A stretch of DNA of 64,000 nt from Sphingopyxis solisilvae. Lineage in GTDB: Bacteria; Pseudomonadota; Alphaproteobacteria; Sphingomonadales; Sphingomonadaceae. The stretch is from NCBI RefSeq assembly GCF_015475875.1, contig NZ_JADKYM010000001.1, positions 248,001 to 312,000 of the forward strand, written 5' to 3'. This document shows, in pieces, positions 57,560-64,000 of the stretch. How positions within the stretch are numbered: position 1 is the stretch's first letter; the number at the start of each line of letters is the position of its first letter. The notes beneath the pieces were generated by a model. That model saw only the letters and a list, made by a program, of their open reading frames with translations. It did no database searches and had not been told where the DNA came from. Made by a program: the position numbers and the translations under genes.

Positions 57560-59602
57560 GTGATTCAGGCGATCGTTTTCCTGCCGCTGCTCGCGGCACT
57601 TGTTGCAGGGCTGGGCCAGCGGGCCATCGGGCCGTTTGCCGCCAAGCTCGTCACCACGGGCGCACTGTTCACCAGCTGCGCGCTCAGCTGGCCGATCTTC
57701 CTCTCTTTCGTGTTCGGCACGGGCGAGGCCGAAGTCGTGACCGTGCTGCACTGGGTTTCGTCGGGCGCGCTCCAGTTCAACTGGGAACTGCGTGTCGATA
57801 CGCTGACCGCGGTGATGCTCGTCGTCATCACCACGGTTTCGGCGCTCGTCCACCTGTATAGCTGGGGCTATATGGAGGAGGATCCGGACCAGCCGCGTTT
57901 CTTCGCCTATCTCTCGCTTTTCACCTTTGCGATGCTGATGCTGGTGACCGCGAACAATCTGGTCCAGATGTTCTTCGGCTGGGAAGGCGTCGGTCTCGCA
58001 TCCTATCTGCTCATCGGTTTCTGGTACAAGAAACCCAGCGCCAACGCCGCGGCGATCAAGGCGTTTGTCGTCAACCGCGTCGGCGATCTGGGTTTCATGC
58101 TCGGTATCTTCGGCACCTTCCTGGTCTTCGGCACCGTCTCGATCCCCGAAATTCTGGCCGCCGCGCCGGGCATGGCGGGCAGCACCATTACCTTCATGGG
58201 GATGCGTCTCGACACGATGACGATCCTCTGCCTGCTGCTGTTCATCGGCGCGATGGGCAAGTCGGCGCAGCTTGGCCTGCACACCTGGCTTCCCGACGCG
58301 ATGGAAGGGCCGACCCCGGTGTCGGCGCTGATCCACGCCGCGACGATGGTCACTGCGGGCGTGTTCATGGTGTGCCGCCTGTCGCCGATGTTCGAGACCG
58401 CGCCGATTGCGCTGGGGGTCGTCACCTTCGTCGGCGCCGCGACGTGCCTGTTCGCGGCAACCGTCGGCACGACGCAATGGGACATCAAGCGCGTCATCGC
58501 CTATTCGACCTGCTCTCAGCTCGGCTATATGTTCTTTGCGGCGGGCGTCGGCGCCTATGGCGCGGCGATGTTCCACCTGTTCACGCACGCCTTCTTCAAG
58601 GCGCTCCTGTTCCTGGGCGCCGGGTCGGTGATCCACGCGATGCACCATGAACAGGACATGCGCTATTATGGTGGTCTGCGGAAACATATCCCGATCACCT
58701 ATTGGGCGATGATGGCGGGTACGCTGGCGATCACCGGGGTCGGTATCGCGGGGGTCGCGGGCTTTGCCGGCTTCCATTCGAAGGACGGCATTCTCGAGGC
58801 GGCCTTTGCCGCAGGCGGCGGCGGCGTGATCGCTTTCTGGGTCGGCATCTTTGCCGCGCTGCTGACAAGTTTCTATTCGTGGCGCCTCGTCTTCCTGACC
58901 TTCTATGGCAAGCCGCGCTGGGAACAGAGCGAGCATATCCAGCATGCGGTCCACGACGATCATGCCCATGGCGATCACGCACATGCGGCGCACGACGATA
59001 ATGGCCATGGCGGGGCCAGCGACGGCACGGCGGGTTATCACCCGCACGAAAGCCCGCTAACGATGCTGATCCCGCTGATCCTGCTGTCGGTTGGCGCGGT
59101 GTTTGCGGGCTACGCGTTCAAATATCAGTTCATATACCCCGAAACAGGGCTGGCATTCTGGAACGGCAGCATGCTCGCCTATGATGCCGAGTTGATGCAC
59201 CTGGCGCATGAAGTGCCGCTGTGGGTAAAATGGACGCCGTTTGCGGTGATGGCGATCGGCCTGTTCCTCGCGTGGAACAGCTATATCCGCAACACCACCT
59301 TGCCCGCGCGCTTCGTGGCGCAGTTCAGGCTGCTCCACCAGTTCCTCTACAACAAATGGTATTTCGACGAGCTGTACAATGTCCTGTTCGTGAAGCCCGC
59401 CTTTGCGATCGGCCGCTTCTTCTGGAAGCGCGGTGACGAGCAGACCATCGACCGCTTCGGCCCCGATGGCGCGGCGGCGCTTGTCCAGGGCGGCACGCGG
59501 CTCGCGGCGCGGCTGCAATCGGGTTATGTTTATGGATATGCGTTTGTGATGCTGCTCGGGCTTGTCGGCTTGGCCAGCTGGGCCATGGTGAAATTCCTGT
59601 GA
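57560..59602 (+). CDS. nuoL: NADH-quinone oxidoreductase subunit L with His-rich loop
   Basis: 680 residues. Antiporter-like proton pump; [38 protein letters not shown] is the core helix block and the long lateral helix lies near the C-terminus. A loop at about residues 459-494 is very histidine-rich ([19 protein letters not shown]). GTG start 57560; GTGA overlap with nuoM. Confidence 0.96.
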   Translation: MIQAIVFLPLLAALVAGLGQRAIGPFAAKLVTTGALFTSCALSWPIFLSFVFGTGEAEVVTVLHWVSSGALQFNWELRVDTLTAVMLVVITTVSALVHLYSWGYMEEDPDQPRFFAYLSLFTFAMLMLVTANNLVQMFFGWEGVGLASYLLIGFWYKKPSANAAAIKAFVVNRVGDLGFMLGIFGTFLVFGTVSIPEILAAAPGMAGSTITFMGMRLDTMTILCLLLFIGAMGKSAQLGLHTWLPDAMEGPTPVSALIHAATMVTAGVFMVCRLSPMFETAPIALGVVTFVGAATCLFAATVGTTQWDIKRVIAYSTCSQLGYMFFAAGVGAYGAAMFHLFTHAFFKALLFLGAGSVIHAMHHEQDMRYYGGLRKHIPITYWAMMAGTLAITGVGIAGVAGFAGFHSKDGILEAAFAAGGGGVIAFWVGIFAALLTSFYSWRLVFLTFYGKPRWEQSEHIQHAVHDDHAHGDHAHAAHDDNGHGGASDGTAGYHPHESPLTMLIPLILLSVGAVFAGYAFKYQFIYPETGLAFWNGSMLAYDAELMHLAHEVPLWVKWTPFAVMAIGLFLAWNSYIRNTTLPARFVAQFRLLHQFLYNKWYFDELYNVLFVKPAFAIGRFFWKRGDEQTIDRFGPDGAAALVQGGTRLAARLQSGYVYGYAFVMLLGLVGLASWAMVKFL

Positions 59603-61152
59603 GCGGCTTTCCGATCCTTTCGCTGATGCTGGCGGTGCCCACCATCGCCGCGATCGCCTGCCTGTTTGCGGGCGACCGTACCGCGCGCTTCATCGCGCTC
59701 GGCGCGACGCTGGCGACCTTTGTGCTCGGCTGCATCCTGTGGGCGAATTTCGACATCGGCGGCGCGCAATGGCAGTTCACCGAGCGTGCCGACCTGTTCG
59801 GGCGGTTCAGTTGGGCGCTCGGCATCGACGGCATGGCGCTGATGCTGATCATGCTCAGCGTGTTCCTGATGCCGCTATGCATCCTGGCCAGCTGGGACGC
59901 GATCAAGGAGCGCGTCGGCCTTTACATGGCGATGTTCCTGGTCATGGAAACGATCATGATCGGCGTCTTCATGGCGCAGGATCTGTTGCTGTTCTACATC
60001 TTCTTCGAGGCTGGCCTGATCCCGATGTATTTCATCATCGGCATCTGGGGCGGCGCGAACCGCAAATATGCGGCATTCAAATTCTTCCTCTACACGCTGC
60101 TCGGGTCGGTGCTGATGCTGATCGCGATGATTGCGATGATCATGGAAGCGGGCACAACCGACATCCCGACGCTGCTGAATTACGATTTCCCGCCGGAAAT
60201 GCAGACGTGGCTCTGGCTCGCCTTCTTCGCCAGCCTGGCGGTCAAGATGCCGATGTGGCCCGTCCACACCTGGCTTCCCGACGCGCATGTGCAGGCACCG
60301 ACCGCTGGGTCGATGATCCTCGCAGGCGTGCTCTTGAAGCTCGGCGCCTATGGCTTCCTGCGTTTCATGATGCCGATGTTCCCCGACGCCTCGGCGCAGC
60401 TGATGTGGCTGGTCTTCGGCCTGTCGATGGTCGCGGTGGTCTACACCAGCCTCGTTGCGCTGGTGCAGAGCGACATGAAAAAGCTGATCGCCTATTCGTC
60501 GGTCGCGCATATGGCGATCGTCACTGCCGGCCTCTTCGCGTTCAACCAGCAGGGGATCGAGGGTGCACTGATCATCATGCTCAGCCACGGCGTCGTTTCG
60601 GCGGCGCTCTTCTTCTGCGTCGGCGTGATCTATGACCGGCTGCACACGCGCGAGATCGATCGCTACGGCGGGCTTGCCGTGAACATGCCGGCTTATGCGC
60701 TGTTCTTCATGCTGTTCACCATGGCGTCGATCGGCCTGCCGGGGACGAGCGGTTTCGTCGGCGAATTCCTGAGCCTGCTCGGCATCTATGAAGCGTCAAG
60801 CGTCGTCGCCTTTGTCTGCACCACCGGCATCATCCTCGGCGCCGCATACATGCTCTATCTCTACCGCCGCGTCGTGTTCGGCGAACTCACCAAGGACGAT
60901 GTGAAGGCAATGCCCGATCTCAACCCCCGCGAATGGGCGGTCATGGCGCCGCTTGCCGCCGTGGCGCTGTGGATGGGCGTCTATCCCGAAAGCTTCCTCG
61001 CGCCGATGCGCGGCGATGTGACCACGGTTGTCGCGCGCCTTGCGCCGACCAAACCGGCGGGTGATGCGCGCCTTGCGATCGGCAAACCGGCGCCGGCGAA
61101 GGCACAGGGTGAAACCGCCCACGGCGCTGGCCATGCGGGAGGCGTCCAATGA
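59599..61152 (+). CDS. nuoM: NADH-quinone oxidoreductase subunit M
   Basis: 517 residues. Second antiporter-like subunit: [38 protein letters not shown] and the proton-path lysines and glutamate. A short Ala/Lys/His tail ([16 protein letters not shown]) ends it. GTG start overlapping nuoL; overlaps nuoN by ATGA. Confidence 0.97.
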   Translation: MSGFPILSLMLAVPTIAAIACLFAGDRTARFIALGATLATFVLGCILWANFDIGGAQWQFTERADLFGRFSWALGIDGMALMLIMLSVFLMPLCILASWDAIKERVGLYMAMFLVMETIMIGVFMAQDLLLFYIFFEAGLIPMYFIIGIWGGANRKYAAFKFFLYTLLGSVLMLIAMIAMIMEAGTTDIPTLLNYDFPPEMQTWLWLAFFASLAVKMPMWPVHTWLPDAHVQAPTAGSMILAGVLLKLGAYGFLRFMMPMFPDASAQLMWLVFGLSMVAVVYTSLVALVQSDMKKLIAYSSVAHMAIVTAGLFAFNQQGIEGALIIMLSHGVVSAALFFCVGVIYDRLHTREIDRYGGLAVNMPAYALFFMLFTMASIGLPGTSGFVGEFLSLLGIYEASSVVAFVCTTGIILGAAYMLYLYRRVVFGELTKDDVKAMPDLNPREWAVMAPLAAVALWMGVYPESFLAPMRGDVTTVVARLAPTKPAGDARLAIGKPAPAKAQGETAHGAGHAGGVQ

Positions 61153-62582
61153 CCGCCGATCTCGCTCTCATCTGGCCCGAACTGATCCTCACGATCGGCG
61201 GGCTGATCACCCTGATGCTCGGTACCTTCCTCGGCGACCGGCAGGTCGGCCTGTACCAGCTGAGTGCGCTGTTGACGCTGGCCGCGGCCGCGGCGGCGGT
61301 CGTCGCGCTGTTCGGGGTCGAAGCGTCGGTCTTTTCCGATACGCTGGCCGTCGATGCGTTCGGCGGCTTTGCCAAGCTGCTGATCTATGCCGCCAGCGTC
61401 ATGTGCATCCTGATCGCACCGCGTTTCTTTGGCGGAACGATGCGCGCCGAATATCCGGTGCTAATCCTGTTCGCCGCACTGGGCATGGGGGTCATGGCTT
61501 CCTCGCGCGACCTGATGACGCTGTATGTCGGGCTCGAACTCAACAGCCTTGCCGCCTATGTGCTTGCCAGCTTCATGCGCCACGACGACCGGTCGAGCGA
61601 GGCGGGACTCAAATATTTCGTGCTCGGCGCGCTGGCGTCGGGGATGCTGCTCTATGGCATCTCGCTGCTGTACGGCTTCACCGGCACGACCGCGTTTGAC
61701 GGCATCGCCGCGGCGATGGGCGCCGAGCTGAACATCGGCCTGATCTTTGGTATCGTGTTTGTTCTCGCGGGGCTTGGTTTCAAGATCAGCGCTGTGCCGT
61801 TCCACATGTGGACGCCCGACGTGTACGAGGGTGCGCCGATACCGGTGACGACCTTCTTTGCCAGCGCACCAAAAGTCGCTGCCATGGCGCTGATGACGCG
61901 CGTCGTCATCGACGCGATGGGTCCCGCGGTCGGCGCGTGGCAACAGATCGTCATCTTCCTCGCCCTGGCATCGATCATCGTCGGGGCGGTCGGTGCGATC
62001 GGGCAAAAGAATATCAAGCGGTTGCTGGCCTATTCGTCGATCAACAATGTGGGCTTCATGCTCATCGGTCTCGCCGCCGGGACCCAGGCTGGCGTCGAGG
62101 CGATTCTGACCTATCTGCTGGTCTATGTGGTCACCACGATCGGAGCTTTTCTGGTCGTGCTCCGGCTGCGCGATGCCGCCGGGAACCAGATCGAGAGCAT
62201 TCCGGCGCTTGCCGGTCTGTCGCAGCGCCGTCCCGGCCCCGCAGCGGCGATGGCGGTGTTCCTGTTCAGCCTTGCGGGCATCCCGCCGCTGTTTGGGTTC
62301 TGGCCGAAATATCTGGTGTTCGAAGCTGCGGTGAATGCGAACCTCGTGCCCTTGGCGGTCGCGGGGATCGTCGCGTCGGTGATCGGTGCCTTTTATTACA
62401 TCGCGATCATCAAAACGATGTACTTCGACGATAAATCGGAGACCGAGATTCCCGCGACGGGCGGGGCGATCGTCGAAGACGCCGTCATCACCGCCAGCGC
62501 GTTGTGGCTGTCGGTTATCGGCTATCTGTTCATTCCGGTGCTGGCTGTCGTTTCGGCAAATGCCGCGGCGGTGCTGTTCTGA
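61149..62582 (+). CDS. nuoN: NADH-quinone oxidoreductase subunit N
   Basis: 477 residues. Third antiporter-like subunit: [32 protein letters not shown] is typical. Last complex I gene. Normal length; birA starts on or before its stop codon. Confidence 0.96.
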   Translation: MTADLALIWPELILTIGGLITLMLGTFLGDRQVGLYQLSALLTLAAAAAAVVALFGVEASVFSDTLAVDAFGGFAKLLIYAASVMCILIAPRFFGGTMRAEYPVLILFAALGMGVMASSRDLMTLYVGLELNSLAAYVLASFMRHDDRSSEAGLKYFVLGALASGMLLYGISLLYGFTGTTAFDGIAAAMGAELNIGLIFGIVFVLAGLGFKISAVPFHMWTPDVYEGAPIPVTTFFASAPKVAAMALMTRVVIDAMGPAVGAWQQIVIFLALASIIVGAVGAIGQKNIKRLLAYSSINNVGFMLIGLAAGTQAGVEAILTYLLVYVVTTIGAFLVVLRLRDAAGNQIESIPALAGLSQRRPGPAAAMAVFLFSLAGIPPLFGFWPKYLVFEAAVNANLVPLAVAGIVASVIGAFYYIAIIKTMYFDDKSETEIPATGGAIVEDAVITASALWLSVIGYLFIPVLAVVSANAAAVLF

Positions 62583-63307
62583 TCCCGCTGATCGAGCGGG
62601 TCCAGCAGACAGGTTCGACCAACGCCGACCTGCTGGCTCGGCTGTCCGGCGGCGAGCATGTCGGCGAGGGGCATTGGCTGGTTGCCGATCGCCAGACCGC
62701 GGGGCGTGGCCGCCTCGGCCGCAACTGGAACGACGGGCAGGGCAATTTCATGGGCTCGACGGTGGTCCACCTGACCGTCGGCGATCCGCCCGCGTCGACG
62801 CTCGCGCTGGTGGCAGGCGTTGCGCTCGCGAAAACGGTGGCGGCTCTGGCGCCGCAGGTGGCGACGCAGCTGAAATGGCCGAACGACTTGCTGGTCGGCA
62901 GCGCGAAATGCGCCGGCATATTGATGGAGCGGGCGGGCAGTTCGGTGGTGATCGGCATCGGCGTCAATCTCGTGTCGGCGCCGCAACTGCCCGACCGTCC
63001 GACCTCCACGCTGGCTGGTGAAGGAACGCCGATCGACCGCGATCACTTTGCCCGGGCATTGGGGATCGGCATGATCGACGCGCTATGGACGTGGCGACAC
63101 GAAGGGACGGCGAGCATCGTCCGCGCCTGGTTGCCGCTGGCGCACCCGCTCGGCACACCGCTCCGCGTGTCCGAACAGGGCATCGACGGGCTGTTCGAGG
63201 GACTCGCCGACGATGGCGCGCTGCGCTTGCGCCGCGCCGATGGGGAGACCATGCTGGTTCACGCCGGCGACGTCGAATTGCGTCGCCCGGTCGGGGAGGG
63301 AAGTTAG
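62579..63307 (+). CDS. birA: Biotin--[acetyl-CoA-carboxylase] ligase
   Basis: About 242 residues, catalytic domain only (no N-terminal DNA-binding domain), so not a BirA repressor. TGSTNADLLARL, the DRQTAGRGRLGRNW biotinyl-AMP loop, KWPNDLLV and CAGILME motifs are clear. The start is uncertain: the family start lies on the nuoN stop (TTCTGA), where only CTG 62579 is available in frame; the nearest GTG is 62504, inside nuoN. The order nuoN-birA-coaX is typical of alphaproteobacteria. Confidence 0.88.
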   Translation: MIPLIERVQQTGSTNADLLARLSGGEHVGEGHWLVADRQTAGRGRLGRNWNDGQGNFMGSTVVHLTVGDPPASTLALVAGVALAKTVAALAPQVATQLKWPNDLLVGSAKCAGILMERAGSSVVIGIGVNLVSAPQLPDRPTSTLAGEGTPIDRDHFARALGIGMIDALWTWRHEGTASIVRAWLPLAHPLGTPLRVSEQGIDGLFEGLADDGALRLRRADGETMLVHAGDVELRRPVGEGS

Positions 63308-64000
63308 ATGCTGCTCGCGATCGACGTCGGCAACACCAATGTGAAATTTGCGCTGTTCGAGGAAAGCGGCTTGCGCGCCCGCTGGCGGATTGCCACTGAC
63401 GACCGGCGAACCGCAGACGAATATATGGTCTGGCTCGACCAATTGCTGCGCATCGAGGGCCATGACCGCGCGCAAGTCGACGCCGTCATTATTTCGACCG
63501 TCGTCCCGCGCGCACTGCATAATCTGCAGCTGCTGGCGCATAAATATTTCGGCGTCGAAGCGCTGATCGCCGGACGCGGGACCGTCGGCTGGGGCATCGC
63601 GCTCAAGGTCGACGAGCCGCAGTCGGTCGGAGCCGACCGTGCGGTCAATGCGATTTCGGCGCAGGCGGTGGAGCCCGGTCGGGACAAGCTCGTCATCAGT
63701 TTCGGCACCGCGACGACGCTCGACCATATCGGCCCCGATGGCGCCTATCTCGGTGGCATCATCGCACCGGGCGTCAATCTGTCGCTCGAAGCGCTCGTGG
63801 CCGCGGCGGCGAAACTGCCGCGCATCGCGATCGAAGCGCCCGCGACGGCCAGCGTCATCGGCCGCACCACCGAAAGCCAGATGCTGATCGGCGTCTATTG
63901 GGGTTATGTATCGATGATGGAAGGCCTGATAAGGCGAATGAAATCCGAAATCGGCAAGCCGCTCACCGTCATCGCAACCGGCGGCCTCGCCACCTTGTTT
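63308..64000 (+). CDS. coaX: Type III pantothenate kinase, cut by window end
   Basis: First 231 residues visible, running off the right edge. ASKHA fold: [32 protein letters not shown] (61-type conserved block) and [11 protein letters not shown] with [18 protein letters not shown]. First step of coenzyme A synthesis; no PanK I/II features. ATG 63308 directly follows the birA stop. Confidence 0.94.
   Translation, partial: MLLAIDVGNTNVKFALFEESGLRARWRIATDDRRTADEYMVWLDQLLRIEGHDRAQVDAVIISTVVPRALHNLQLLAHKYFGVEALIAGRGTVGWGIALKVDEPQSVGADRAVNAISAQAVEPGRDKLVISFGTATTLDHIGPDGAYLGGIIAPGVNLSLEALVAAAAKLPRIAIEAPATASVIGRTTESQMLIGVYWGYVSMMEGLIRRMKSEIGKPLTVIATGGLATLF

Overview
The window is GC-rich, almost fully coding chromosomal DNA. 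It most resembles an alphaproteobacterium of the Sphingomonadales, probably Sphingopyxis or a close relative. This rests on recalled gene content and order, not on a database search: argD-argF-hslO, trmL-hemF divergent from petABC, a CpdR-type single-domain receiver, an EipA-family (DUF1134) protein, a 14-subunit nuo operon followed by birA and coaX, zapA-6S RNA-5-formyltetrahydrofolate cyclo-ligase, and many NTGA start/stop overlaps. Nothing indicates a plasmid, prophage, insertion sequence or CRISPR array.

Layout. 1-7 kb: the end of a luciferase-like oxidoreductase, arginine biosynthesis (argD, argF), the redox chaperone Hsp33, 7-deazaguanine synthesis (queC, queE) behind a structured leader, and lipB. 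7-15.5 kb: two paralogous membrane proteins, trmL-hemF, the cytochrome bc1 operon petABC, an apt gene that has lost its 3' half, a GNAT/VOC gene pair of lower GC, and an EipA-family protein. 15.5-25.7 kb: tRNA-Ser(GCT), a TonB-like protein, a hydrolase, a DECR2-like dehydrogenase, tRNA-Val(GAC), cpdR, an N-formylglutamate amidohydrolase-like gene, tRNA-Pro(CGG), a short RadC/JAB protein, thyA, and a branched-chain 2-oxoacid dehydrogenase operon (E1 alpha, E1 beta, E2) without an adjacent E3.

25.7-33.5 kb, minus strand: a four-gene operon encoding exported DUF11-type proteins and a 1707-residue predicted outer-membrane protein. This is the least familiar locus in the window and the best candidate for an undescribed system. 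33.7-45.9 kb: an AI-2E-type permease, tRNA-Asp, the zapA/6S RNA/folate cluster, a glycolysis and pentose-phosphate cluster (tkt-gap-pgk-fba) with an O-methyltransferase, thiE, efp and an inositol monophosphatase-like gene.

46.7-64 kb: the complete complex I operon nuoABCDEFGHIJKLMN, then birA and coaX (the latter cut by the window edge). The operon carries two extra genes for small exported proteins (nuoD/nuoE and nuoF/nuoG) and palindromic repeats at nuoE/nuoF and nuoG/nuoH. Each repeat lies inside an open frame that starts on the upstream gene's stop codon and ends on the downstream gene's start codon, so translational coupling is kept across it. Together petABC, nuo, the bkd dehydrogenase, lipB (lipoylation of E2) and hemF form a strongly respiratory gene set. 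Several kinds of palindromic intergenic repeat recur through the window.
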